Origin: Holothuria scabra
Taxonomy: Eukaryota; Echinodermata; Holothuroidea; Aspidochirotida; Holothuriidae
Length of the DNA stretch: 64,000 nucleotides
NCBI GenBank assembly: GCA_037179385.1
Contig: CM074194.1
Coordinates: 3,861,001 to 3,925,000, forward strand
Direction: 5' to 3'
A program made the translations under genes and the position numbers. Below the pieces are notes generated by a model that saw nothing but the letters and a program-made list of their open reading frames with translations, searched no databases and was not told where the DNA came from. This document shows, in pieces, positions 11,413 to 26,400 of the stretch. Position 1 is the first letter of the stretch, and each line of letters begins with the position of its first letter.

Positions 11413-14400
11413 CTGGATAAATACAAAAGATATGAGAGATCTTACATGTAATTATCATTTCTATCATGTATCCTTTTCTGAGTAGAAACATGCAAAACAT
11501 GAAGCAAACAAAATTCTGGAAATATTCCAAGAGAAAAACCAACTTTTGAGTAGCCTTCAAAGGTTTTGGTAGTAAGTAGGTTGACAACAAGAGAGGCTAC
11601 CTGACAAGTGAGGGCGGCCTCCATCTCCACTGTGCTATTTGCTTACCAGGGTATAGTAGCAGTTAGGTGGGATTAAAAGTGTAATTGGAGGTAAGTAGAG
11701 GAGTGAAGCAGATGTATCATTTAAGATTGAGAAAATGAAAGAGAGGTGATGCAATGTAATTAAGTACTGCACAGCACTTTGGGAAGCAGAGTCCATTCCT
11801 GCATATAGCTTTGGCTGTTTGCATTGCTAGACCAAAGCTAATTAACTCAACTTAAAGAAGTATAACTAGAGCAAAACTTTTTTCCATTTAGAGGTAAAGA
11901 GCAGTCCCCCCAAACTTATTTTGAAGAAAAAGCTAAATAACACAATTTTCGCCGTATTTCACTTCACTTCATTTTATGACTTTAATTTTGCATATTCAAG
12001 GTAAATCAAGCAGTTGTTTCCAGTAAATTTCACATCTGAAGAGAAAAAACGTTGTCACATAACTCCCAACAGCCAATCATGAAACTGGACAGTCTACTAC
12101 ACTTCTTCAATTTGGGATAACTGCTCTTGCCCTTTAACCTTGAATTTGAAGACTCTAGTCTTAAAATTGCTTGGGTGTGCATTTTAAGTGAAGTAAATCC
12201 AATTCACCAATATTTTTACCATAGCAAATTATTTTTCTTATTCACAAAGGCTGAAAGGAGTGCACATACAACGTTCTTATACTGTATCTAAGATAGTGCA
12301 ACATGAAGATCAATTGACTATGGAGAACTAGAAAAAGAGTAAAAGGAGTAAAATTTTCCATAAGGCCTTCCCTACAGCAATACACAAAAAATGGAAATTT
12401 CCTTCCAATTGTCTACATTTCCCTCCAATTCCCTACATTTTCCTTCAAAAGCTTAAATTTCTATTCAAATGCCCAAATTTTCTGAGGAGGAGCCTCCCAG
12501 CTTTTCCACTTTTCCACTAATGGCTTATAAACAAGAATACTGAAATCATTCTCAAGAAATGAAGATATTCTTTGAACATTTAATGAGCAAATCCCATGGA
12601 AACAATCTACACCTACAGAACAAGCATACAAAACCATCGCAACAAAAAGCTGTCCATTTTTGATGCTCATACAAAGGGAAACTTGTGATGGTCATCCATA
12701 AACAGGAATTCTGAACTTAATTACTAAGGCAGAAAAATGATCATGTGTAACTTGCCTTTAAATGAATTTACAGCTGATGCTTTTCCTGTCAATCTTAACT
12801 GCAAAAGTTACCCAGGTGATAACTGATCTGATACCATTATGGCATGAACATGTTTTATTTTCACACCATCCCACCCTGCTCCACCCCTCACATTCTTTGC
12901 ATATCCCACTGCCTTTATACTTAAAATAAACACATCATAAAACCTAAATGTACCTCTATCATTGGTAATATATCAAACTTGTCACCAAGATTTTGTAAGA
13001 AGAGATATAAATCTCTTTCTGTTTTATCAGCTGATGAAGATTTATTGAGGTCGTTCATTCCATTGTTTGAAATCATGCTTGACAGATTCAACATTGTACC
13101 AACACTCTGTCTAATCTTCATCAATGTATCCTTGGAGGCTCGGAAGGACAGCTGAAGAGAAAGAACAGGAAATGGCAGTATAAAAAATTTTATCACCTTT
13201 GATTAGATGAAACAACCAGTAGTTACACCAAAAGGAACTTGCAAGGAGAAATGAGTCCAGTATTGCAGAATTTTCGAGTAGCTACGCCAGTTACAAGCTC
13301 CGTGTGCGCGCGGAAAGACGTGCGAAGCTTCAGCCCTCGTGAGCGACCTGTACCTGGCAAGGTATCGTTTACATGCTCATACACGCATATAAATTGGCGT
13401 GTACACACTGCGAGTACAGGACATACCCTTATTGGATGCCTTACGGGGTACACAGAACTGTTCCCGTAAGGAAATGGTCAGAATTCCCCTTAAGCCGTTT
13501 AAGTCACGCGGCACGTAGATGCTGCGAGCGAGGGCGGGCTCTTGCATATCACGTGACAGATCTCATTGCAGTGTCCGAATTTTTGGGTACCTACACCAGT
13601 TACGAGCTCCGTGTGAGCGAGGAAAGACGTGTGAGGCTTCAGCTCTCATGGCCTGTACCCGGCAAGGTATCGTTTACGAGCTCACACACACTTACTTGCA
13701 ACAAGGATGAAAGAAAAAACAAGGTTCATAATTTCCCAATTAACAGAAAACAAAAAGAGAAAAGACAAAGATGATCAAATGAACAGATGAGATATTACCA
13801 AGGGTAATAGAGCCTACGTCAATGTCTAATAAATACAAACTTACAATTATGATTTCATATATTCTGTTGTATTGGCAGTTTGTTAAGGTTCCATTAGCTA
13901 TGTGTCACCCAGTGTCCTTTTACAGTAGGATAACACTTACATTCTTGGAGAAACTTAATCATTTGATTTAGCAGAGCATGCAACTGATGGGGCTAGGTTA
14001 ATGTTCCCAGGGTTCATTGCTTCCAGGCTGGGGAGCAGAATACCATTAAGTTTTGAAAATACTTTTGTCATCATGTTTAAGGAATGGTATGAAAATAGAT
14101 CATCTTACCACAACAACAGAAAAAAGTAATTTGTCCTTCAGCTCTTCCTTATCCTCCAGCTCTCGTAGACTCTCAGAGCTGTCACTGAGAGATGACCAGA
14201 CCTGGTGCCTCTGGGTAGTATAGAGTTTGTCAAACTTCATTAAGGTATCTCGAACACCGTCAACTTTGGAGGAAGACTTGTTTGAAGTTCGACTGAAAGA
14301 ACAGTTAACAGTTAAATAAACCTGTTAGAGTTTGTAAATAAGTTTCATGTGAAGCTGCACAACAGGAGGTGACAGCATTTTGCACGAAAGAAACCAATCA

Positions 14401-17400
14401 CTATCCAATGTAATAATAACTGATAGTTTACAGATGCATGAATGCTAATAATGGACTATGTGCATTTCAGTATTCTTTTCTGTCTACCAATCACTGTTTG
14501 TTCCATATATGTCCTTTGCATGCTTCTTTTATCCCCACACCCACAACCTATCAGACAAGAGATCAACAAGAGAGGATCAACTTACTATGTCAAGTGGAGA
14601 TTGTAGCATCCAATAATTTTATTGAGAAACCATATTCATAGACTTCATTAAACTTCAACTTTTAATAGCATCTGTTTTAGTACATGCAAATTCTTCCTCG
14701 TGGACTTCTCACAAAACAAAGCTACCAGCCCAAACCTACAGCGTTATAACTTTCATAATAAAAGTAAAATAAATACAAAATGAAAAGAAACCTAAACCAC
14801 AGTTTCAAGTGATATCCATTTGTCTTGTGTAAAAAAAGAATTTCAAAATAGATCTAGAACTGGGTTCATATGCCCTACTTAATAAACACGGCTTTTACAG
14901 AGTTTGCTATAAATTTTCTGACCTTCTCAAAAGACATACAACAGTATACTGATTTAGCAACACGTAGCCAGCTTGGTTAGAGTTGGGTACCTCATAGCAA
15001 AATCAAGAAATCTTTCAAATTGTTCTTTTTGTGAATGACTGACCTTCCCTCTTCCTTCAGTTTGGCCATTTCTTCTTTCAGCTGGTGTAACTCCCTCTTT
15101 GTTCTGTCTAGTTCAGACTGGACCAGTTTTTGTCTTTCCAAATACCTGTCTCGGTCCTTCTCAGCTGCCTCTTTCAATGCTCTTTCATGTTGGAGTTCAG
15201 AGTTTAAAGATGCATTGGTTTGTTCCGAGTAAGTAGAAGATCTTCTGCTATCAGAATAAGTTGAACCTGGAAATGTAAGTCCAATAGAGTGTTTTAACAT
15301 TCTAATAAAGTGAAAATCACTTGTCATATTGAACAATAGCAAATTCAGCAAAAATACATCTTTTCTAAACTTTGCCAAAAAATTATTGCAGGATTGAGCA
15401 ACAAGATTTCAGAACTATGGAGTGCACTTGGAAGATACAAAGTACAGATAACACTTTCAAAGACCACTCTGGGAAATGACAGGCACATCACAAACATGCA
15501 CGGAAGTAAAGCATCCATCTAATATGCATTGTCAGCAGAATATGACTTGAGTGGTTTACTACATTCATCTCAGAGAAGGCTGGAAAATGTGATCAAAGAA
15601 TATCCCCCCAGATAATCTCTCCTTCCCTCACCAACCCCACCCTGACCACCCCACCCATCACTCCACTACCCCCACAAAACCATCCATCACCCACCACCCC
15701 ACCCATCACCCCACCACCACCCACCCTTAATATTCCTCACTGGACAATTTCTAACTCAAACAAGTTGTTCTCATCCCTACAACTCCTCCACCCAAAAAAT
15801 AGGAATTTTTGGGGTGGAGAGGTGAAGGGCAGATATGGGATTCTCATGGGTAGAGGTTATGTCTGGGAAAATTGAAGACAGACTTCAAAAGTTTAGGAGG
15901 GGCTAACATATTAACATCAGGATGGGAGAATGTTTGAAAGGTTACAAAATTGGGGCTTAGTCAATGAAGGCAAAGTTTGAACTCACTAATGTCATTAGAA
16001 CAAGTCCTTTATGAGGGAGGGGAACCTAGGCTACATTTTGAAGGAAAAAAAACACACTGCGTAACTGTTGGTGTTCTTTGACATCTGACATCAAGGGAGT
16101 TTTACACCTGACCTGGCCAGAATTTGGATTCTGAAGTCCAGTAACCTAACCAGCCCTCATATGTATTGCATAGAGAGATTGGTGTGAGGGCATGGTTAGG
16201 GTCCAGTGGCAAACTAACTCACTGAGAGTTGAATGTGGAGAGGTCATGTTAGCATGACATGGATTGTATTACTTTGGGACTTGAGAAATCTATGACATGC
16301 ATATATACATTGCTCACAAATCTGTTTGCAAAGGCTGTTATGGACTAGATAGTCACCCAGCATGTGAGGTCAGATGATACAGAACTTTATTCTGAAATTC
16401 AGGTCAGTTTCAAAAGCACCAATGGTCACAGCATAATTCTACGACTGATTTAAGAGCCTTTTCTTGCTTCATGCCAACTTTGACTAATACAAATAGGGAG
16501 CCAACTGAAGCCTCTTTTCATTTCCTAACCCTGCCATATGGGCACCCAACTTGAACACCTGAGTATTTAAACAACAATAGAACTATTCTTCTTCAAATAA
16601 ATGGAACAAGCTTCTTTTCTTTCAGGACTTGTGAACCCATTGTGCCTCCCACACAAATAAAGTGCAAGTGAATGAAATGACACAAAGTCTTGTCCTAAAA
16701 CTTGTCAATGACTGACACCGGCCTCAATCCAAGGAAAACTGCTGACTTTGTCTATGGGGAACCCAATTCTACTGAACCAGAGGACTTTCCCATGAGTTCA
16801 AGTGTTAGTACAGCTAGAACTCAATCCTTACAGAATATCACTAATTTTGGCATTCAAACATTTAAACCCCCTATGGAGACCATCAAATGGCAATTTTAAT
16901 ATTTGTGCCAAAACAAGATGCTGAAATAGGTACCTACAAAGTAAAATTTCATAAATTTCACTGAAAATTATTAAAATAGCTAGTACTTGTAAATTCTCTG
17001 ACACCACAAGTTCCTAACCCTTTCTGGTTTCACTAAGAGTGAGCATGAATAACTCACTATACACCATTTAAAAGGGAAATGCAGATACTGCAATAAAAAT
17101 TTGTGTTCTTGTCTACAAATTTCATAAAAACTTTGAGGAATCATACAACAATATTTTTCTTACTTAATTGTGAAATTTAGGAGAACGAACTGATAAGTTC
17201 ACCCTGAATATGCAATATGAAGTTCTGAAATATGGTGAGAAATACTTGGATGAGATAATGAAGTAGGAATTCACCTGACTGAAAGGTTGATTTAAAATAA
17301 GTTTACCCTTTAGGTTGCCTTAGCAACTGTTCATTATCATTTTATTCATTCTTGGAATTGGCAGATCCCTAATAGGTGTCATGCATATTTATTGAAACAT

Positions 17401-20400
17401 GCTGCATAATGAATCAAATCCAGCACAAGTTTGCATGCAAGCTCTATTCTCCCCCCTTGGACCCTATGCTTTCCCCCAATGTATCAATTAATCCATAAAC
17501 CTTGCCCCTCCCTCCTGTAACTTCCTATACTGTGGTCTCACGTATCCCATGCTCGAGGTAACACCATGTTACCTCACGCTCGAGTAGCGTGGGACCGCGG
17601 GTGAACGTGGGGTCGGTGTTTAAATTTCAATCCACCTCAAATCGCAGGGTTAAGCAGTTTTAAACGCCGTGTTTGTTTCAATCATGCAAGGTCACAGGTG
17701 TTTATGGCACTGATTACAGGTATTTTCTTACATTTTACAGTAATCAGTATGTGAAATATTTGACCTCTTTACTATGGTAACACTACCAAATCAACGAAAC
17801 ACAGGATACGTGAGAACACAGACTGAGAAACACAGGGTTAACCTGCGGTTTTGCCTGATTGTAAAGACGAGGTAACACTGAGTGTCACAGGGTATGTGAG
17901 ACCAAGCCTCTAGATACCTCCCTATTCTCAATTCCTTCTTACTTCAAACAGGGAGCTGTTATTTAGATGGAGACAGAACACTTTGAAATGAGGTTTATGG
18001 CATCAAGGCCACTCACAAATCTGTCTTTTGTATTGTTCTTGGCATTCCCATTATGCTTGTACAGGATTAGTAAGAAGACACAAAAAGACATTTGTCATCT
18101 GCTACGGTAAGAGTAGGACCGGCAGGTTTTTTGCACTGCCACAGCATTGCCAGTCGTCAGGTACGTAAAGATAAAATTTGGTCTTTCGAAGCTCGGAGAC
18201 ACGTATGAAAAAATATTAACTCCGTCATACGTCAAAACCTGAACAAGAATTTACATCTGGCTATTTCTAGAAACCTGAGGAAAAGTGTAATCTTGTTGTC
18301 AAGAAAAATTAGACTTTTACCCCTACAGCTTATCTGAATGTCATGCCTTCAAGAGGAAAGGGCCAATTGAATTCATTTATTTCAGTTAAAACAGTTGTTT
18401 CGAGTGTGATTGCATCTGCTCTTAAAATGGTGGCGGTACTAACCTACCTATCAAAGTATTGTTCTGCATGAGCCATGAACCACTTGTCTATTAGAACTAG
18501 TTGCCTTGAATGAGATGGTGTTCCAGGAATGATATTGAAGAGGCGCCATGAGTAAAGGAAGGGAATACCTTTGTGGCAATTATACAGCTTATCTTCATTC
18601 CTTTAAGTGGGTCTTAAAGTATTAGCATAAATTAAAATTTCCATTGCATCTCCTTCCAAATAACAGCTCCCTAATTCAAATATATTGCTAATGGATTGGT
18701 AATGTATCATTTATATCTCATGTTTATTTATGACATTAAATGTGTAATAGCAATTGCTATGTAAATAAACAATATTTGATGAATTTTGAAGAAAACTGCA
18801 GCTGTTTTCTGGATTTTTCTTGTTTTTCCACTGTACATCAAAACCTTTTTTAATGCCACCAGACCTTTAAGCACTCAGAACCTGTCTAAAACAGATATAT
18901 TCAAAGGGAAGTTTAATTCTAATCTTTCTGTAAACCTCTTTTGTACAAGACTAGGTATCTGTGACCTGTGTGACCTCACTTCATTCTGTCACTGTGCATC
19001 TACTGAAGTCATTATATCCTGATGATTTTTACAAAAAATTCTGATTTATAAAACAAAACGAGTGGTAAAATTTGAGTGAATATTCTTTTAAAATGCATCA
19101 CTCTAAAAAGACAGTGGTACAGATGAATCCAAATATTCAAGTGATGGTCTGATTTAGTCTTGCGTAAGTGGAGTCTATCAACTTTAATTTTTGAAATTCT
19201 TTGTTTTCCAGTTTCATGGATGATTGCACACTAAATAATACTACTTGATTACCTAATTTCACTGAATATGAGTGTGTAGAATTGTATGTAAACAGTATAG
19301 TTAAAGGCCCAATTCTCTCATCCCAAAAAGTACCAATTCTCCTAACCTTCTCCATTTAAGCCCCTCCCACAATTGTTTGAAGTTCACCCTCATCCAGACA
19401 CAAGCTCAGTTTATACCTTCAGGGTGAGTATAAAAAAGCTATGATATATTCAAAACACTCTCAGTACTGTTCATGTTGTGTAATATAAGCTTTGGTATCC
19501 TGCATTATTTTAATTAGCAGTCAATCAAAAGGCTGAGCCAATTGAGAGTTTCTGTCACTCTATAATAGAAGTGTAGTTTGGGGTGAGAGGATCGGCCCAT
19601 TAAGAAATTTAAGGCTGAAGGACCCCACTAATGGCCACCATCACTAGCTATTCGGATTCGTCTACACTAACTGTACCTGTAAAACAATCATGCCAGCTGT
19701 TAAATATTAGTGACATACATGTGCCTTGACATTTCACATAATACAGGAAAGCAAGAAGGTCAATTTACAGTTAGAATAAACAAAAAAGAGTGTAAGTACA
19801 ATATTCATCCTTGTTGCCTAGGCAACCCCTTTTAATGTTATCCTTTCCTTCCTGACTTTGGATAAATTAATTACTGCTCTTTCCCTCACTCAATGTTTTT
19901 TCTCAAGATAGAAAAATAAAGTTATACATCAAAATGGCCCCATTTCTTTCAATGCATTTTAAGCTTTTAAAGGCCAAATCCTCTCATCCTCAGACTATTC
20001 TTATTATCCTATTATCTACTTACTTTAAAGGTCCCTCCCACGGCTGTCTGACAGCCATCCTCATTTTGAAGACACAATCATGGTTTATTGCTTCAGGCTG
20101 AGTATACAAGATCCAATATGTAATCAGAACACTCCCAGTACATGCTATGTAATATGATCTACACTGCTTTGTATTTTTTAATTTGCTGTCACACAAAGAG
20201 CTATGCCAATTGAGAATTTAAGGAGATAGACTACAAAAATTGTAAGTTTGGAGTGAGAACAGGCAGGCTTTAAGACTTTTTCATATTTACACGAATTAAA
20301 TACCTCGCCAACTTTGTCTACTCTCTGGTTTAGTCCATGGTGAGTTGTCTGGGCTTATTTTACTGTTTGCTGTGACTGGTCCTGAGGAAATAAACACAAA

Positions 20401-23400
20401 CAAGCATAAATTTCAAAACTTTTATCAAAACATTATTTTATGGTTCTGAAATTACATTGCTGTACAACTGCTTTAAATTAACAAATTGGAAAATCAACCT
20501 TCTTTTCTTCTTCTTTGTGTTCCTTTTGTTGACATTCCATATTTCCCTTTGAAGGCAGATATAGTGGGCAGGCCTATTCATCACCTCAGATAGTCCCATT
20601 TCTGCCAACCTTCTTACTTCTAGCCCCTCCCAAAACTGTCCAAAATTAATCCTTAGCCAGACACAATCCTATTTCAAGTTTACCCCTTCAGGGCATATAC
20701 TGATAAACATACAAGGCCCTGATGTGCAATCAAAACACTTGAAGTGCATGCTGTGAACTATGAGCTACCCTGCACTTCTAATTTGATGTCAATCCAAGGG
20801 CCATGCCAATTAAGAATTTTGGTGAACCCAGAGTGTTAAAGATTGTAGTTTGGGATGATGATCATGCCTGGCTTTTAAGTTGCATGGCACATGGCATGGG
20901 ATATTAACTTTTTGCAGTTCCATTTCAAAACATTATTTTCAAAACATTATACTTCTGTTTAAACTTTTATGCTATTTATGCTAACCATGCAAAACAGCAG
21001 AGACCTTGGAATCTACATAATAAGTTCATTTACCTTTCATTTGAGAAGTAAACAATTTACTGAATATACAAAAATTGTCTCTCTACACAATAACATGCCG
21101 AAACCATACACATGTGCAAGATAAAAACTGTGTGTGTACTTACTATATAATCAAGAGAAGGGAAAAAATGCTGCAAGCAGAATATAAGCATGTTAATTTG
21201 CAAAGTTAGAGAAACTTAGTACAATTCTTTTCTCCGTGGAGCTGACCCAAGCATTCCATGAAGTGTTATCATAACAGCCTTGACACCATTTTACTTGCAA
21301 CAAAAATAATTAACCTGAGTAATATCACACAAGAGACAAGACTAAACAGAACAATGGGAGATGTTAGGTGATGCGCCAGTTAGTTATTCTCATTTTGGGA
21401 AAGTTGTGTATCTTCTTTTAAGTGCATACTGTAACTACCTTTTAAGAAAATAAAGCAATACTCAATACTGATTAACAAATGCTGTCTGTAAAGGCATAGT
21501 CTGTACAGTACCAAGAACTCTTTGAGCTAGTTGGTTTAGTTAGATGAGACTTAAAAACACATGAAGTCATGAATACAGTTGTTAACTAGATAAACAGTTA
21601 AGTTTAAACAGTTAAAAATGGTGAAAGTCTTTCCCTTCAGTCATCTTTTATTACAGGCAGAAAAATATGTGGGTATATTTCACATCCCCCAGCCAACAGG
21701 TTTAGGTAAGATGGAGTTTTATGGTCCAGTTTCCAATTAATTAGTTCAAGTCGAGCCAGCCACAGCCTTTTTTTCCAGCTGTGGCTCACTGGCTTGTTTT
21801 CAGTCCCTATTCCAATGCTTTTGCTGAGCACCAAGCACAACGGCAGTAGGCTCCGTTTTAGAAGTCTTTGGTACAACCTGGCCAGGACTGAAACTCTGGA
21901 CCTCTGATCTCTTTGAAATGGGTTCTAGCAGTGGTTCAGATGAGTTAGTGCTAAATGTGGCCTACCCATTCGTTTCCTATGTCTCATAAGAGTACATGCA
22001 AATGGTTGGAGCATCCAACATGCAGTCAGGAAGTCTTAAGTTTGACTCCTTGCCAGATCATACCAAAGACCTAAAAGATGGACCCTATTGCCATAATGGT
22101 GCAAAGCAGTAATTCAGTAGGGAAAACAAGCAAGTGAGTCACAACTAGGAAAAAAGCCATGACCAGCCTGACTTAAAAAACTGAGGCCCAAAACCTCATT
22201 TATACTTCAGCCACTCCAATTTGAGTTAATGCAAATCTTTGTTAATTAGACTTAATGTTATCTGTTAATTAAGGCTAAAAATGAGTTTAAGTGAAGAGTT
22301 GGATGATGTAGAATTAAAGGCTGTCAACTCTCACCCCAGTTTTAATCCTCTCAATCTACTTACGTAGCCCCCAACCCCCTATCCAGACATAATCTCAGTC
22401 CATTGCCTCAGTGGGTGATTATGCAAGACCCTAATATGTAATGAAAACATCTCAGTAGAGTACATGCTGAGTTATATGGGCTTACAGTACTCCTTTCCCT
22501 ATTTTTTCTTAACTTGGTATCAATTAAAGAGCTGTGCCAAATTGCCAATTGAGAATTTTTGTGAACTAATACAAATATTGTAACTTGGGGTGAGAGTTGA
22601 CTGCTCTTAAATTGTAGCCTAACCAACTTTTTGTCTCATAAATGTACGAATGCAGTGACTCCATGTAATGTGAGTCAATACGAATCTATGCTTAGATACA
22701 CATGTTTCTATTATGCTATGGTCAAGGAGAGCCACGAAACTGCACCAACAGCCCCAGTCCTCCAATTTTAACCACTAGAAAAAAAAGTCTCAGAAGGAAA
22801 TTATATCTTACTCTTGCATCAACAATTCCTCAACAGATGTCCTGACTAAAGAGTAATCATACTGGGACCTGTATTACCACTTCAATAAACACCTTGCCTG
22901 TCCACAGAACTGGTCTTGAAGGAAAAATAGAGTCACTCAAATTTAAAGTAAGGTAAATTAAGGTAGAAGAATAATCTAATTCGTGAATGGCTCTTGGTAA
23001 CCATGTGACCCTATTTTTCTCCCTCAGTTGTGATCTTTATGAGTCATCACTGCTTGATGTACAATATGCAGTCCTTGCATATGCACTATGTACTGTACGT
23101 CCTGTAATAAAATGGAAGATACTTGAGAGAGAAATGGCAGGAAATCTATGAGATTAACCTCTTGTTTTGAAATAAGTCTGGGGTGAATAATTTTGCTCTT
23201 TAATATATTTAACATGTGTGAAAATTTTATTGGCAACTTGACGCTGAAAAGGGAAAATCCAGTTGTCCCAATCTGGAGTAAAGTAGTGAGTCTGTCTTGA
23301 GCCAAACTACTACATTTGGTTAATGGAAGTTGCATAACAATGTTTTCCTTGCTCAATTGTTAAATTTACCAGGAGGGAGTCATTGGTTTGTTCAATATGC

Positions 23401-26400
23401 ACTGTTTAAGGCAGTTTTTCATCATCACAGAGAGTTTTGATTCTTCCAACCCACCTACTGTACTTTTAGCCCCTCCCACAATTGTCTTTAACTCATTCAG
23501 ATACAATCCTTATCTATATTCTTTAAGGTAGGCCTTTACCCTGGTGAGCATACAAGACACTAACATGACGCTAGAAACGAATAGCAAGTTTTAGCCATCA
23601 CTAGTTGACCACTCTTAATCCAGAATCTATATCAGAAAACTTCCTGTTCAGGTGTCTTGAGATCAATAAAGATAAAGGGGTTTGAACCCTTTTAAAGACT
23701 GTTTGGTCAATAGAGCAAGTTTCTTTGTAAAAGGGATTAAATGATGCAATTATAGAGATAACCTTCACCCGAGAAAAAGCCTTTTTCAGAGGTAATATTG
23801 GCTAAAATGTCCTATTCAATTCTAGCAGCATGAATGTATAATCTAAACACCCTCAGTACATCATGTGTAATATGAGCTACCCTGTATTTTTTGAATTTAA
23901 TGTTACTCAAAAAACTGTACCAGTTGAGCATTTCTGTAGACCAAGGGTTAATTGTAGTTTGGGGTGACAAATGATTGCCTTGAAAGTCCTTAAGTATCAT
24001 GATAGTTTTTTGAAGAGGAATTAAGCAAATTCTGAGATTCAGCTGTGTTTCAAAGCAAGTTTTGGGCAGCTGTTCAGTTCGCCCTTCAATTTTCATAAAA
24101 TCATGAAAAATCACATAACATTTCAGCAGTTATCAGCCTCCTCAAAAATGGAAGTTATTTGAAGCAACAATTTGGCTCGCAAGGATGGAAAAAAGCTACA
24201 AATGTTCCAAAATACATTTGGTGTGACATACAAAACTGTACTTATGTGTTCATCGTATCAAGTTGGAAAAGATTTTACGGCTCAGATTTTCCCTCCCCCT
24301 TTATCTTGGGCACCAAGCACAATTCGCAGTAGGCTTCAGTTTAAACTGGTCCAATGCCTGGCTACAAGTAAGATGCTACAACCACTCGACCAAGCAGTTG
24401 GTCAAACCCATATATCTCATCTCACATTACTTATGGGCAGTACAGTACAGTATGTATTCTGAGTATATACACTCAGTCTAATTTGGGTTTCCCTTGTTGT
24501 TCTCATTGGTACCTGTATTTAAATAACATTTGTGCATCCCAAATGATGATTTTTCAAAATAAATCCAGTGCCACATCACCCAACTACTAAAAACCTTTCA
24601 TTTTCTTCCACTTTACAAATGATTTAAATCTTTCAAATATCTCCATTACTTTCTATACAATTGAGCTAGCAGTATACAGTATGCATACCTTAACATACCA
24701 TATTAAAGGGCAAGAGTATTGCCTCAAACTTTTCCAGGAGCAACAGTTAAATCTCCTGGTTAATTCTTATTTGAGGAGGATATATATTATCACATGACTG
24801 TTGAGAGCCAACCATGAATCAGGACAGTCTGCCCTGTACCCTGTTCAAGTTGGGATGACTGTTCCCTTTAAGTTGCCCCTCATAAGTAATAGATCATGCT
24901 ACAGAAGTATAAATCCTCCTTTCTAGATTATCTGCCCCAAAAATCTTGAGTAAGGACAACTGCCCCTTAGAACCACCATGATTCATCCACCTTTGTGTCA
25001 GATCCTCTTAAATTCCAATTAAAGTCTTTTAAAGCTACTTAAATTTCAAGCACCCCACGGCCTTCCCTGGTACTCCTACACACTGGTAGGAAAGCAGCAT
25101 GACACAAATTTTCGTGTTCAGAATGATGCAAACTTAATAGGCAGGAGATTTTCATGCGTTGATGGCTTGATGCATCATTACATGCTGACTGATAAAGGTA
25201 TATATACAGAGTATATTCATGGAAATACTATTCTGGTATAGGACTGGTATGACATCAAGCTGTGAATCTCAGCTTGGAATCATTACCAAGAATTTACTCC
25301 CCTTCATAAGAAAGGAAAAATAAATAACTAAACATGAGAAATTTAAACATTTAAAAAGGTCATTGGCCGACACCCACAAACATGACAACTTAATTCAGAT
25401 CCAATTTTGCCATCATTTCTTCGTAAGCATGATCTCATCTATTGCTTCCCCAAAAAAGATGTTTAGACAGAAATTTGGCTTCATTTTGTTCCGTAAATTC
25501 TTAGAAATATTGTAAACATATGGAAAAGTTGGTCAACAATAACTTTCATTTTGGCAATAATTTATACTGTGTGGAAATGTATCACCCAACCAATTATTAA
25601 AATGATACGATATTTATTTTCCACCAAAATAATTTGTAAAAATTGCTACCAGACAAAATGGCAGTAACTTACAACGGGTGAATCAGCCATAATTACTGAG
25701 TAATTTGGAGACTGGAAATGCTGCAGTCAGCAGGTACAGTTGAAGTGGCTGTTTGGACATCAACTGTAATACCTACTGGTATAACTGTTACAATGACAAA
25801 ATGACAATTGAGGAAAACTGCAACCATGCTATCTCCAATATGCTGTTGGATAAAGTTTGCACTGATGGGAATTTTATATTTTGATTAAAAAAATGACCCA
25901 ATCATGGTAAATAATTTGGGAAAGGGACAAAAGATATTCACGACTGATATAAAGGAATATCATTGCCCTTAAATGGTAAAACTGTAACCATTGAGAAACC
26001 AGAAACCAAAACTGCATTGAGGTTTCGATGACACACAAACGTTCCGTTTCAAATAATCCCATCATGTACCATTATCTTCTCATTCAAATGTTATACTAAC
26101 ATGTTCAAAAAATAATTTTGTTTTCCCACATGACCTCTGTCCCCCCCACCAAAAATAGGGATCATCTTCTTACCATAAGCATTCACAAACCACACGTGAA
26201 ATCTATTTAAGTCTCCCACTTTAAGATGTGTTAACACCTATTAAACAAGGTTGTCATTCACATTTTGACCACCAGTGACCCTACAAATCCTTTAACCTCT
26301 ACACACTGCAATTTCAAAAGGCTTCGAGCTGACTTCAAGAAATGAAAAATAGGAATCATGCAAACCTTCTTTAAAAGTGGACCCCCTCATGCTAAGGCAA

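Larger units (their letters stand above)
15267..20303 (-). other. Intron 6 of host gene
   Basis: Holds a C-rich tract (15630-15730), short elements at 17068-17313, 17533-17904, 19301-19603 and 19967-20273, and otherwise AT-rich sequence with no supported exon. Confidence 0.55.

Noticed and set aside
21985..22100. Possible tRNA-derived SINE head (A-box-like TGGTTGGAGCATCC, B-box-like AAGTTTGACTCC)
   Set aside because: The B box differs from GGTTCGANTCC at two positions and there is no clear tail or second copy in the window.
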